64,000 bases of DNA, taken from Bacteroidota bacterium. Lineage in GTDB: Bacteria; Bacteroidota; Bacteroidia; UBA4408. Position numbers and translations under genes: made by a program. Shown piece after piece: positions 45,225 through 54,946 of the stretch (position 1 is the first letter of the stretch; every line of letters starts with the position of its first letter). Under the pieces are notes generated by a model. The model was not told where the DNA came from and did no database searches. It worked only from the letters and a program-made list of their open reading frames with translations. The stretch lies in the NCBI GenBank assembly GCA_016721765.1, contig JADKHO010000002.1, forward strand, positions 868,001 to 932,000. The letters are read 5' to 3'.

Positions 45225-45893
45225 ATGAACTTACTTCAGGTGCGAACAAAGAATTTACTTCTTTCGATACTCTTCTTGCTTTGCCATTTTATCGCGCTAA
45301 GCCAAAGCAAAGAAGCATGGAATGAACGAGCACGCCAAAATTTAGATGCTAAAAACTATGTTGGTGCAATTGAAAATTATACTGACTTACTAAAAATCTA
45401 TCCCAATGATTCTATAGCCTATTTTGATAGGGCAATGGTAAAACATTTAGCAAAAGATTATTTAGGAGCTGTTGCAGATTTCACCACTGCAATTGGAATG
45501 GACAGTAGCAGTCCCGATAATTATTACCTCCGTGGAATAGCACAATGCAAATTAAAAAATTATACAGAAGCCATTTCCGATTTTGATAAATCACTTTCTT
45601 TGGAACCTGAAAATGCGGATGTACATTATTTTAAAGGGCTTGCCAATGCTGCATTACATCAGTATAATCAAGCCATAGCCGAAAATGAGTTAGCCATAAA
45701 ATTGGGAACCGATAGGGTGTCTGAAAGCTTTAGAAATAGTGCTTTGGCAAATGCTAAAATGCACCAATACAAAAGTGCAAAAGAGGTGTGCAAAAAAAGC
45801 AGAGAATATAAGCAGGAGCAAAAAATCAAGACAAATAATAGCACTGCACCTTGCTGGTGCCACCTTCGCCCTCAGCGCAAAAGCTTTGACTAG
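45225..45893 (+). CDS. Secreted TPR-repeat protein (C-terminus possibly truncated)
   Basis: 222 aa, signal peptide about 1-26 (ending IALSQ). Five TPR-like repeats with the pattern A-x-Y-x-x-A-I-x-D-F-x-K run through 35-180 (YVGAIENYTDLLKIYPNDS, YLGAVADFTTAIGMDSS, YTEAISDFDKSLSLEPEN). The last 22 residues (NNSTAPCWCHLRPQRKSFD) are unlike the rest. A plausible TPR-like continuation in the same frame (about 45894-46001, VDYAPYYKIELLEILQAQE) lies behind the TAG. This suggests a point mutation or two compensating frameshifts near 45840-45890. It may bridge other proteins at the envelope. Confidence 0.72.
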   Translation: MNLLQVRTKNLLLSILFLLCHFIALSQSKEAWNERARQNLDAKNYVGAIENYTDLLKIYPNDSIAYFDRAMVKHLAKDYLGAVADFTTAIGMDSSSPDNYYLRGIAQCKLKNYTEAISDFDKSLSLEPENADVHYFKGLANAALHQYNQAIAENELAIKLGTDRVSESFRNSALANAKMHQYKSAKEVCKKSREYKQEQKIKTNNSTAPCWCHLRPQRKSFD

Positions 45894-46027
45894 GTTGATT
45901 ATGCACCATATTACAAAATTGAATTGTTGGAAATACTTCAAGCACAAGAAATCAGTCAAAAACAAAAATCAAACCTTTCTTATTTATTGTGCCGAATAAA
46001 ATAAGTGTGCAATTATTGATTTTATTA

Positions 46028-46035
46028 TAATTTTG
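46028..46035 (+). promoter_or_regulatory. -7 promoter element upstream of ppsA
   Basis: TAATTTTG matches TAnnTTTG. It lies 102 bp before the ppsA start, so the transcript would have a leader of about 95 nt. No convincing -33 element was found. Confidence 0.4.
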
Positions 46036-46137
46036 GAATAGCTTCTGTTTCAAAAAAGATCCGGAAGGAAACCTTTCTTCAGCACTTACGTTTACACCAA
46101 TCAATCGATTTTAACCAATTCAATAAAATCCTTAACT

Positions 46138-48561
46138 ATGAATACAGCAAGAGTAATGGAACTTGACCAAGTGGGTATGAACGATGTGGAATTGGTGGGT
46201 GGTAAAAATGCGTCTTTAGGTGAGATGCTTAAAAATTTAAGTTCCTTAGGAATTAAAATCCCAAACGGAATTGTAATCACTGTGAATGTTTACCGCGAAT
46301 TTTTAAAATTCAATGATTTAGAAAATAAAATAAAGTTTTTGATTGGTGAAATCGACTTCGACAACATCGAAAGCTTACGCAGAAATGGTTTACAGATTCG
46401 TCAATTGATTCAGAATGGGCGCTTTCCAAAAGAACTCAGCGAAGAAATTATTCAAGCATATTATAAATTATCTGCCACTTATAACCAAGAAATAACTGAT
46501 GTGGCAGTCCGCTCCAGCGCTACTGCCGAAGATTTGCCGGATGCCTCTTTTGCCGGTCAACAAGAAACCTATCTTAACGTTAGAGGTCCTGCATCACTAA
46601 TTGACGCTGTACGAAATTGCTTTGCCTCCACTTTCACCGACAGGGCTATCAGCTATCGGGAACACAAGCATTACGATCATTTTTTGGTTGGACTTTCTGT
46701 ATGTGTACAAAAAATGGTGCGCTCCGATTTAGGCATTTCCGGCGTGGCATTTTCATTGGATACTGAAAGTGGATTTAAAGATGTGGTGGTGATTAATGCC
46801 TCTTATGGTTTGGGCGAATTAATTGTGCAAGGAACTATCTCACCCGACGAGTACATTGTTTTTAAACCGCTGCTTAAAGAAGGAAAACCTGCAATAATTG
46901 AACGCAAACTGGGCATCAAAGACAAACAAATGGTGTATGGAGAAGGTGGTAATGAACGCGTAAAAATTATTGGTGTTGAAAAACCGCTACAACAAAAATT
47001 TGCTTTGTCAAAAGAGCAAATATTGCAGCTCTCAAAATGGGTAATGACGATTGAAGAATACTATTCCAACTTAAGAGCCAAATGGACACCGATGGATGTG
47101 GAATGGGCCATTGATGGGATAAGTAAGGAACTATTTATTGTGCAAGCCCGACCCGAAACCATACATTCTCAAAAAGACCATTCCAAAATTATTGAATATA
47201 AAATTTCGGATGAAAATCGATATCAAAAAGAAATATTAAAAGGAATTGCTGTTGGCGATAACATCGGAAGCGGAAAGGTAAATATATTGTACTCGCTAGA
47301 TAAACGTGTGTTTTCAGAAGGGCATGAATTTCAAGCAGGTTCCATTTTGGTCACCGATATGACAGATCCCGACTGGGAACCTATTATGAAAAAAGCTTCT
47401 GCAATTATTACCAACAAAGGCGGTCGTACTTGTCATGCAGCAATTGTAGCGCGCGAATTGGGCGTTCCTGCTATTGTGGGTTGTGGCAATGCAACTGAAC
47501 TATTAATGCAAGATCAACTCATTACTGCAAGCTGCGCCGAAGGTGACGCAGGCATTGTTTACGATGGTGAAATACAGTTTGAAAAAACAGAATTCGATCT
47601 TCATAATTTACCCGATGTAAAAACTGCCATTATGCTTAACGTTGCATCACCTGGGCTTGCATTCCAATTTTCGCATTTACCAAATAAAGGAGTAGGATTG
47701 GCGCGCGAAGAATTTATCATCAACAATTATATTCAAGTGCATCCCTTGGCATTAATGCAACACCGTGAGTTAAACGATGCAGAACTCACCAAAACTATTC
47801 TTCAAAAAATTGAAGGCTTTGAAAATGAAGAAGACTTTTTTATCCATAAGTTATCCTACGGCATAAGTAAAATAGCCTCTGCATTTTATCCCAATAAAGT
47901 CATCGTGCGCTTTTCCGATTTTAAGAGCAATGAATATTTTAATTTATTAGGCGGAAAATATTTTGAACCGCACGAAGAAAATCCAATGATTGGTTGGCGC
48001 GGTGCTTCCCGCTACTACTCTGATGCCTACAAAAAAGCATTTGGCTGGGAATGCAAAGCCATTAAAAAAGTGAGAGAAGAAATTGGTTTAACAAATGTGG
48101 TGGTGATGGTACCTTTTTGCAGAACAGTGGAAGAATTGCACAAAGTAACAGAGGTAATGAACGAATACGGATTAAAAAGAGGTGACAATGGATTAGAATT
48201 ATTTTTGATGGCCGAAATCCCCAGCAACATTATGATGGCCGAGGAATTTGGAAAACACATCGATGGCTTTAGTATCGGCTCAAATGATTTAACGCAATTA
48301 ACGTTAGGGCTCGATCGCGACAGTTCGCTTGTGGCACACCTCTATGACGAAAGAAATCCTGCTGTGAAACGCATGCTTAAAATGCTCATTGAAACTGCTA
48401 AAAAGAACAATGTGAAAGTGGGCATCTGCGGACAAGGACCTTCTGACTATCCTGATTTTGCACAGTTTTTAGTGGAATTGGGTATTGATAGTATTTCGGT
48501 AACACCAGATAGTGTTATTAAAACTTACAAAGCCATTCATGCAGTGGAAAATAGAGCGTAA
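46138..48561 (+). CDS. ppsA: Phosphoenolpyruvate synthase
   Basis: 807 aa, matching PpsA length. The N-terminal ATP-binding domain (VGGKNASLGEMLKNL, VAVRSSATAEDLPDASFAGQ) is followed by the phospho-carrier domain. The swivelling histidine H433 lies in GGRTCHAAIVAREL. The C-terminal PEP/pyruvate-binding TIM-barrel domain has GLAREEFII, MAEIPSNIMMAEEF, IGSNDLTQLTLGLDRD and GICGQGPSD. It converts pyruvate, ATP and water to PEP, AMP and phosphate, the first step of gluconeogenesis from pyruvate. It stands as a single gene. Confidence 0.95.
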   Translation: MNTARVMELDQVGMNDVELVGGKNASLGEMLKNLSSLGIKIPNGIVITVNVYREFLKFNDLENKIKFLIGEIDFDNIESLRRNGLQIRQLIQNGRFPKELSEEIIQAYYKLSATYNQEITDVAVRSSATAEDLPDASFAGQQETYLNVRGPASLIDAVRNCFASTFTDRAISYREHKHYDHFLVGLSVCVQKMVRSDLGISGVAFSLDTESGFKDVVVINASYGLGELIVQGTISPDEYIVFKPLLKEGKPAIIERKLGIKDKQMVYGEGGNERVKIIGVEKPLQQKFALSKEQILQLSKWVMTIEEYYSNLRAKWTPMDVEWAIDGISKELFIVQARPETIHSQKDHSKIIEYKISDENRYQKEILKGIAVGDNIGSGKVNILYSLDKRVFSEGHEFQAGSILVTDMTDPDWEPIMKKASAIITNKGGRTCHAAIVARELGVPAIVGCGNATELLMQDQLITASCAEGDAGIVYDGEIQFEKTEFDLHNLPDVKTAIMLNVASPGLAFQFSHLPNKGVGLAREEFIINNYIQVHPLALMQHRELNDAELTKTILQKIEGFENEEDFFIHKLSYGISKIASAFYPNKVIVRFSDFKSNEYFNLLGGKYFEPHEENPMIGWRGASRYYSDAYKKAFGWECKAIKKVREEIGLTNVVVMVPFCRTVEELHKVTEVMNEYGLKRGDNGLELFLMAEIPSNIMMAEEFGKHIDGFSIGSNDLTQLTLGLDRDSSLVAHLYDERNPAVKRMLKMLIETAKKNNVKVGICGQGPSDYPDFAQFLVELGIDSISVTPDSVIKTYKAIHAVENRA

Positions 48562-48631
48562 GAACTATTTGCCACTCCTCTTATACTTTGGAGCCTGGCA
48601 TACAAATTAAATTACCAAAGTGTATACAAAA

Positions 48632-48674
48632 ACTCTTGTGTCCTTTGTGTTTTTACTTGTGTCCTTAGTGGTTA
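48632..48674. repeat. Partial copy of the ACCAC/CTTTGTGG element
   Basis: CTCTTGTGTCCTTTGTGT and CTTGTGTCCTTAGTGGTTA repeat the 3' half of the elements at 20182-20289 and 41575-41659. It sits in the 294-bp gap between ppsA and the next gene; otherwise I see no gene there. Confidence 0.5.
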
Positions 48675-48855
48675 TTTTTCTTCGCATCCAAAATTAAACA
48701 AGCACCTTTTTACATTTTTTAATAGTTACGCTTACCAACAAACATGTAATTTCCCTCCGGAAAGCAATTCTTTTATTATTAAAAATTGCTTAGTGCTAAT
48801 TCTTAAAAGCCTTTTTTCTTCAAATATTAATTCAATCGATTACTCCGCATCAAGC

Positions 48856-49788
48856 ATGACAACCTTACTGAAAATTCGATTTTATCAGTTAAAACGAGAG
48901 TTTCGTGATTTAGGGTACATTGCCTTATTACTTCCTGGATTGCTTTGGTTCTTGATATTCATCTCCTACAAAAATTATCAAAAAATACCGGAAGCCTTTC
49001 AGCTTACAGGTGTTTTATTTTTGATTTGTTTACTCCTGCAACTTATTCGAAAAGATAAAACGTTTGTTTACACACACCTACAAAACCCGCGTCTTGAGCT
49101 ATTTGTAGAATATATTTGTTTCACGTTTTTATTTGCCGCACCAGCCTTGGTTACCGATAATTGGTATTGTTTTCCCATATTAACTTTCGCTCAATTTCTA
49201 CTTACTTTTTTAAAAAAATCAATCCCGTTTAAAACGAGGTTTAAGCAGCTTTCAAAATTAATTCCTGCACAAGATTTTGAATGGATTAGCGGCTTTCGAA
49301 AATCCTATTATCTATTCATTCCCCTATATACACTTGCCCTTGGTTTTTCATGGTTCAGAATAGTACCGCTTGCCTTGCAGTGGCTGATAACAAGCAGCGC
49401 TCTTAGCTTCTACACCGAAAATGAAGATTTACATGTGTTACGTGTAGAAAAGCTCGGAGCACGATTATTTCTTGAAGAAAAAATGTGGCGGCATGCTAAA
49501 ATGTTGCTCTTGCTGTGCGCACCCATAGTACTCATAAATACTTTATTTAATTTGGAGTACGCCACTTTGAATTTACTTTTTTTGGTGGCCCAAGTCGCTT
49601 TGCTGTGCTGTGCCATTGTGTATAAATACGCACTTTATCAGCCTAATACAAAAGCAAACGGCAGCAGCATTGTGCTAAGCTTAATTTCACTCTGCGCGCT
49701 TCTACCGTACTTGCTACCCATTCCCATTTTTATGACCTTTTATTATTATCAGCGAGCCAAATCAAACCTACAAACCTATTTAACATGA
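48856..49788 (+). CDS. Integral membrane protein, probable ABC transporter permease
   Basis: 310 aa from ATG at 48856 (MTTLLKIRFYQLKREFRDLG); the longer frame begins with GTG at 48793 and adds 21 residues with no membrane or signal character. It has about seven hydrophobic segments: about 20-45, 55-72, 90-112, 160-195, 225-245, 250-268 and 280-300. The stop overlaps the start of the ABC ATPase gene in an ATGA junction, which ties the two into one transporter. No known permease family is evident. Exporter or importer and substrate are unknown. Confidence 0.7.
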   Translation: MTTLLKIRFYQLKREFRDLGYIALLLPGLLWFLIFISYKNYQKIPEAFQLTGVLFLICLLLQLIRKDKTFVYTHLQNPRLELFVEYICFTFLFAAPALVTDNWYCFPILTFAQFLLTFLKKSIPFKTRFKQLSKLIPAQDFEWISGFRKSYYLFIPLYTLALGFSWFRIVPLALQWLITSSALSFYTENEDLHVLRVEKLGARLFLEEKMWRHAKMLLLLCAPIVLINTLFNLEYATLNLLFLVAQVALLCCAIVYKYALYQPNTKANGSSIVLSLISLCALLPYLLPIPIFMTFYYYQRAKSNLQTYLT

Positions 49789-50471
49789 TTCAACTTCAAA
49801 ACCTAAGCATGAGTTATTCCGGTAAAACGGTTCTAACTAGCATTAATCAAGACTTTGAACTTCATCGCATTTACGGAATTGTAGGATTAAACGGAGCCGG
49901 AAAATCAACTTTATTTAATGTGCTATCTGCTGCTGTGAAGGCACAAGAAGGTCAAATTTTGTTTAACGGCAAACCCTTGCACTATAAGGATATCGCTTAC
50001 CTCGAAACGGTAAATTATTTTTACTCGCGCATTACCGGCAATGAGTACCTCACTATTTTTAAGCAAAGCAATCCCGAATTCAATCTGGTATCTCTACAGG
50101 AATATTTTAAGCTTCCGCTTGATGAGTTGATCGAAACCTATTCAACCGGAATGCGAAAGAAGCTGGCTTTACTTGGCATACTCAAACAAGATAAAAGCAT
50201 TTACTTGTTTGATGAACCCTTTAACGGATTGGATATGGAAACCAATAAAGTGCTCGAAATAATAATCCAAACTTTGAAGCAAAAAGGAAAAACAATTTTT
50301 ATTTCCTCACACATCATTGATCCCTTGCTGCACCTCTGCGACAGCATTCATTATCTCGAGCATGGAATTTTTACTAAAAATTACTCCAAAGAAAATTTTC
50401 ATAAAATTGAAGAGGAACTTTTTAGTCGCTTGAAACGAGAAGCACAGGTCATTATTTCAAAATCAATTTAA
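49785..50471 (+). CDS. ABC transporter ATP-binding protein
   Basis: 228 aa, one nucleotide-binding domain. Walker A GLNGAGKST (34-42), signature YSTGMRKKLAL (in place of LSGGQ), Walker B SIYLFDEPFNGLD and an H-loop SSH in ISSHIIDPLLHLCD are all intact. It overlaps the membrane protein gene by 4 bp. The modified signature (STGM) is common in ABC-2-type exporters. The pair forms a minimal two-gene transporter. Confidence 0.88.
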   Translation: MIQLQNLSMSYSGKTVLTSINQDFELHRIYGIVGLNGAGKSTLFNVLSAAVKAQEGQILFNGKPLHYKDIAYLETVNYFYSRITGNEYLTIFKQSNPEFNLVSLQEYFKLPLDELIETYSTGMRKKLALLGILKQDKSIYLFDEPFNGLDMETNKVLEIIIQTLKQKGKTIFISSHIIDPLLHLCDSIHYLEHGIFTKNYSKENFHKIEEELFSRLKREAQVIISKSI

Positions 50472-50761
50472 GCACAAAACATAGATTATTTTGTTCAAGA
50501 ATTGTTCTCTATTATTTTGTTAGTTTTTCATTTCAAAGGGCGAGTCAAAATTTCAAGAAGTTAAATCAACCGAAATAAAAATCGATCAAATGATCTCAAA
50601 TACCTTTCATTTCCATTTGAAAGTGAATGATTTACAGGTGTTTAATCCATCACAATTTGTCAGACCGAATCATTACAAAATTGTAAAAAAAACCTATCTA
50701 ACGGTAACTCTTCCTTCCTACATTTAATTTATTTTTAAAAAAAATACTAGAGCTTTCAAAT

Positions 50762-52864
50762 ATGAATCTAAAAATAAATGGCCTATCCTTTCTGCTTTTT
50801 ATATGTATGAATTGCGCCGCTCAATTGCCCTATTTAGTGAAGGATACTAATCCCGGTACAGCAAATGGACTTACGTATGGCTATAGTCCTTATTTTTATA
50901 ATGGAGTGCATCTTTTTGTTCCAAACCAAAGTGCAACAGGCAATGAACTTTGGCGGACAGATGGAACTACAGCTGGTACTTATTTAATTAAAGATATTTA
51001 TACCGGTAGCACCTCCAGTAACCCCAGTTCCTTTTTTGAATTTAATGGTGAGATTTACTTTAGTGCAACTACAGCGCTCAACGGAAAAGAGCTTTGGAAA
51101 ACTAATGGAACTGCAGCTGGGACAATGCTTGTAAAAGATATTATGTCAGGAAGTGGTAATGGAATTAATACGTTTACGGTATGCTGGCAGCACAATGGTT
51201 TTTTTTACTTTACTGCTTACAGTTCATTTTCAACCGATAATGAGTTATGGAAAAGTGATGGTACTACAGCGGGAACAACAAAGGTTTATGATATTTATTC
51301 AGGAACAGCCGGTAGCTATCCCTCTAATTTTGTTGAATTCAACAATCAACTCTTTTTTTCAGCCGACAATGGTACAAATGGAAAGGAACTTTGGAAAACG
51401 GATGGAACAACTGCTGGTACTGCGCTAGTAAGGGATATTCTTGTTGGCACCGGTGATGGGTTAAGCAATTTCTTTTCATGTTGGCAGAAAAATGGCTATC
51501 TGTACTTTGTTGCAACAAGCCTTGCAAGTAGTGATTTTGAAATTTGGAAAAGTGATGGAACTGCGCTTGGAACCTCTAAATTAAAAGATATTTGCATCGG
51601 CCCAAATGGCAGCTATCCTCACACTTTCTTTGAATTTAATGGCCAATTATTTTTTTCAGCCGATAACGGAAGCATTGGTGATGAGCTCTGGAAAACAGAT
51701 GGTACAGCAGCAGGTACTTCGCTTGTAAAGGATATTTTATCAGGAACCGGCACAGGCTTAAACAATTTATATGTTATTTGGGAGCACAATGGTTTTTTCT
51801 ACTTTGTAGCCACAGGCTCCTCCGCAAGCGATTATGAAATTTGGAAAAGCGATGGAACAACTGCCGGAACAACGAAGCTAAAAGACATTTACCCTGGTAC
51901 AACCGGAAGCAGTCCGGGCAATATTTATGAATTCAACAACACGCTTTATTTTACTGCCAACAATGGAACTAATGGTGATGAGCTTTGGAAAACGGATGGA
52001 ACTACTGCAGGAACTACCCTTGTTAAAGATATTTATGCAGGAACCGGCGATGGTCTTAATTCGTTATATGTATTTTGGGTGCATAATGGCTTTTTCTTTT
52101 TTATTGCAACCAGTTCTTCTTCTAGCGATTATGAGATTTGGAAAAGTGATGGAACTGCCGCCGGAACTACCAAGTTAAAAGACATTAACCTCGGCACAAG
52201 TGGAAGCAGTCCGGGTAATTTTTACGAATTTAATAATCAGCTTTACTTCGGCGCTGATAATGGAATTAATGGAAAGGAATTGTGGAAGACAGATGGCACA
52301 ACAGCTGGAACACTGATGATAAAAGATATATTCACCGGGGTTTCTTCCAATGATTCAGATCCTTATTTCTTTGCTAGCTATAATGGATTTGTCTATTTTA
52401 GAGCTGCTACACTAATTTATACCAATTACGAAATATGGAAAAGTGATGGCACTGCCGCTGGAACAAGCATGGTGTTGGATATTTATCCAGGAACTTCAAG
52501 TGCAAATCCCAATTCATTCTCAATACTTAACAATACCTATTTGATGTTTAGCGCTACTAATGCATCTGCCGGTAGTGAACTTTGGGCATTTAATATGGTT
52601 GGAATAGCAAATGATATTGCGCTAAAAACGGACGAGTTGGATTTTGCGGTTTATCCTAATCCGGCAAAAGATATTATAACGGTGCGTGCTTCTGAACCTG
52701 GGTTGACGATTCAACTCTTTGATTTAAACGGCAAACTCATAAATGAAACAGTTTCACAAGAAAATAGCAGCCAAATAGATGTGAGCGCATGCTCATCGGG
52801 AATGTATTTCGTACGATGTAGAAATAAAACATCTGTAATCAACCGAAAAATAATTGTGGAATAA
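50762..52864 (+). CDS. T9SS-secreted ELWKTDGTxAGT-repeat protein (700 aa)
   Basis: Signal peptide about 1-20 (MNLKINGLSFLLFICMNCAA). The body has eleven copies of E(L/I)WK(T/S)(D/N)GT(T/A)(A/L)GT spaced by about 50 residues. Copies alternate between two types: ELWKTDGT with LVKDI, and EIWKSDGT with KLKDI plus a PGxxY/F E(F/I)N motif. The true repeat is therefore about 100 residues long and is repeated five times. The last 75 residues (FAVYPNPAKDIITVRA ... GMYFVRCRNKTS) form a T9SS type A domain. ELWxxDGTxxGT repeats occur in extracellular proteins of Bacteroidota and others, with no proven function; an adhesin-like or beta-propeller surface role is inferred. Confidence 0.85.
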   Translation: MNLKINGLSFLLFICMNCAAQLPYLVKDTNPGTANGLTYGYSPYFYNGVHLFVPNQSATGNELWRTDGTTAGTYLIKDIYTGSTSSNPSSFFEFNGEIYFSATTALNGKELWKTNGTAAGTMLVKDIMSGSGNGINTFTVCWQHNGFFYFTAYSSFSTDNELWKSDGTTAGTTKVYDIYSGTAGSYPSNFVEFNNQLFFSADNGTNGKELWKTDGTTAGTALVRDILVGTGDGLSNFFSCWQKNGYLYFVATSLASSDFEIWKSDGTALGTSKLKDICIGPNGSYPHTFFEFNGQLFFSADNGSIGDELWKTDGTAAGTSLVKDILSGTGTGLNNLYVIWEHNGFFYFVATGSSASDYEIWKSDGTTAGTTKLKDIYPGTTGSSPGNIYEFNNTLYFTANNGTNGDELWKTDGTTAGTTLVKDIYAGTGDGLNSLYVFWVHNGFFFFIATSSSSSDYEIWKSDGTAAGTTKLKDINLGTSGSSPGNFYEFNNQLYFGADNGINGKELWKTDGTTAGTLMIKDIFTGVSSNDSDPYFFASYNGFVYFRAATLIYTNYEIWKSDGTAAGTSMVLDIYPGTSSANPNSFSILNNTYLMFSATNASAGSELWAFNMVGIANDIALKTDELDFAVYPNPAKDIITVRASEPGLTIQLFDLNGKLINETVSQENSSQIDVSACSSGMYFVRCRNKTSVINRKIIVE

Positions 52865-53072
52865 GCCTGCAATTCTTCAATTGGATTAAAACACTCCAAT
52901 TTTTTTGAGTTGATTTAAACATGAAAGGTAAATCGCATAGGCTCTTTACACCCCTTTCCTTAGTTAGTAATAAGGCCTCGCTTGCATTTAGAATTAAAGC
53001 GTAGAAAGCTATTACTTTCAAAATTAATTTGATTTAAAGTTTCGCAACTCTATATTATTCAAGTTTTTATAC

Positions 53073-53080
53073 TACCTTTG
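53073..53080 (+). promoter_or_regulatory. -7 promoter element for the J-KTSC gene
   Basis: TACCTTTG matches TAnnTTTG and lies 23 bp before ATG 53104, leaving a short leader of about 17 nt. Confidence 0.5.
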
Positions 53081-53103
53081 CGCCCCTTTTAAAAAAGCAG
53101 TAT

Positions 53104-53553
53104 ATGAAACGAATTATCGAGTCGCGCAAATTATTTAACATTAACGAAGAAACCGATTTAAGTCAATTAAAATTGATTTATCGCAATTTAATGAAACAAT
53201 GGCATCCCGATAAATTTCGCGAAGGCGATGAGCAGGCTGCTGAAGCAGAATCCAAAAGCAAAAGCATTATCGAAGCATATCACTTTTTAGTTAGCGTTTC
53301 ACCCGAAACACATGCTAGTTATTCTGAAGAATACAATTCCACTACTAACACCTGTGGTATCGCTGATTTCGAATACAAAGGCACAACCTTAAAAGTTAAT
53401 TTCACCGATGGCAGTGTGTACGAGTATTTTAGTATTCCACGCAACATTTATATCAAACTTGTAAACTCCGCTACACAGGCGCGTTTTGCAAGACGTCACA
53501 TATTCACAAGCTATTTGTATCGCAATGTTAGCAAAAGCGCTGTTGCCGCTTAA
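53104..53553 (+). CDS. J-domain protein fused to a KTSC domain
   Basis: 149 aa. The N-terminal J domain has the HPD motif at 34-36 (QWHPDKFREG), which stimulates the ATPase of DnaK. The C-terminal part (about 80-149: YKGTTLKVNFTDGSVYEYFS, ATQARFARRHIFTSYLYR) fits the KTSC domain, a small module often fused to lysyl-tRNA synthetases and other proteins. There is no Gly/Phe or zinc-finger region, so it is not DnaJ itself. The pairing suggests a co-chaperone that brings DnaK to RNA or a ribosome-related substrate; that is inference. Confidence 0.82.
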   Translation: MKRIIESRKLFNINEETDLSQLKLIYRNLMKQWHPDKFREGDEQAAEAESKSKSIIEAYHFLVSVSPETHASYSEEYNSTTNTCGIADFEYKGTTLKVNFTDGSVYEYFSIPRNIYIKLVNSATQARFARRHIFTSYLYRNVSKSAVAA

Positions 53554-53660
53554 TTCATTTACTCATATTGAATGGTGAATTTTTAATGTGGATGAGTGAA
53601 GTATAAAATGACTTTCCTGTTCCTCCTTTAAAAATCCATGCTTCACTAATCAAGCAAACC

Positions 53661-54815
53661 ATGTCATTTAGCTCCTTAGGTTTATCTTCTGCATTGTTAA
53701 AGGCATTGGAAGCTAAAAACCTTATTCAGGCCTTTCCCATCCAACAAATTGCTATTCCGGCTATTTTAGAAGGGAAAGATTTATTGGGTATTGCGCAAAC
53801 CGGTTCCGGCAAGACAGCGGCATTTGTTTTACCCATTTTAGATAGCCTTCAAAAAAGGAATTTATCTAAAAACAGACATATAAATGTGTTGGTGCTTGTT
53901 CCCACGCGCGAGCTGGCAGTGCAAGTAAAAGAAGTATTTCAAACCTTTGGCTCAACGCTTCCCATTCGCGTTAAGTCAATGGCAGTATTTGGTGGTGTAT
54001 CAATCAACCCCCAAATGATGGGCTTGCAAGGTGTTAATGTGTTAATTGCAACGCCCGGAAGATTACTGGAATTAGTTGATTCCAATGCCGTTCATCTTTC
54101 CGAAATCAGCACTTTGGTGCTGGATGAAGCGGATAAAATGCTGAATCTTGGATTTAAAAAAGAAGTCAATCGCATTGTTTCATTACTTCCGGTTATTCGT
54201 CAAAACCTACTCTTTTCAGCTACTTTGAGCCCTGACTTAAGTACAATAAAAGACATCCTGTTAAAAAATCCGGTGATCATTAAAACAGAAGTCCCTGTTG
54301 AAAACATCGATTTAATAAAGCAAAGCGCATACGCTATTGCAGATGAAAAAAAAGGGCCCTTGTTGCGCTTCCTGATTCAAAAGCAGGAAATGAAGCAGGT
54401 GTTGGTATTTACCTCATCTGTGTATAAAGCAGATAATGTGGCGGATAAATTGAGAAAAAATGGGCTTGATGCAATTGCCATCCACAGCAAAAAAAGCCAA
54501 GGTGCACGTATGGATGCCTTATCCAAATTTAAAGCAGGAAGCTTGCGCGTATTGGTTGCAACCGATCTTATGTCACGCGGAATTGATGTTCCTTTTTTAC
54601 CCTATGTTATAAATTATGAATTGCCCCGTTCGCCAAAAGATTATGTGCACCGCATAGGAAGAACCGGTCGCGCAGAAAACCCGGGTGAAGCCATTTCATT
54701 TATTGCGCCCGAAGAGGAACATCACTTTAAAGTGATTCAAAAAAAAATGGGCAAACAAGTTGAACGGATAGACGGGAATATTTTAAATGAAATTAAAAAA
54801 GTGAGCAATCCTTAA
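53661..54815 (+). CDS. DEAD-box ATP-dependent RNA helicase
   Basis: 384 aa. It has a Q-motif (FPIQQIAIP), motif I AQTGSGKTA, Ia PTRELAVQV, Ib TPGRLLEL, II DEAD (in LVLDEADKML), III SAT, IV VFTSS and VI HRIGRTGRA, all intact. It lacks the long basic tail of RhlE/CsdA. It unwinds short RNA duplexes in ribosome assembly or RNA decay. A second helicase gene starts 131 bp downstream, on the same strand. Confidence 0.93.
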   Translation: MSFSSLGLSSALLKALEAKNLIQAFPIQQIAIPAILEGKDLLGIAQTGSGKTAAFVLPILDSLQKRNLSKNRHINVLVLVPTRELAVQVKEVFQTFGSTLPIRVKSMAVFGGVSINPQMMGLQGVNVLIATPGRLLELVDSNAVHLSEISTLVLDEADKMLNLGFKKEVNRIVSLLPVIRQNLLFSATLSPDLSTIKDILLKNPVIIKTEVPVENIDLIKQSAYAIADEKKGPLLRFLIQKQEMKQVLVFTSSVYKADNVADKLRKNGLDAIAIHSKKSQGARMDALSKFKAGSLRVLVATDLMSRGIDVPFLPYVINYELPRSPKDYVHRIGRTGRAENPGEAISFIAPEEEHHFKVIQKKMGKQVERIDGNILNEIKKVSNP

Positions 54816-54946
54816 TTTGTTTGCTGCAAAATTAATTCGAATAAAACACAGCTTAGATTTGATGCAAACAATTGCGACCTTTGTGACTATTAATGATTAG
54901 CAATTAGCACAAACTCAAATCTTACATCATAGATATCACATTATAA

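Noticed and set aside
45739..45999. Open frame overlapping the 3' end of the TPR gene
   Set aside because: No signal or family; it overlaps the TPR frame. Part of it (ALHLAGATFALSAKALT) may be real TPR sequence displaced by indels, which is described as a finding instead.
50590..50727. 45-codon open frame (ATG at 50590) in the gap before the ELWKTDGT protein gene
   Set aside because: No ribosome binding site or promoter, no recognisable family, and an AT-rich background that gives such frames by chance.
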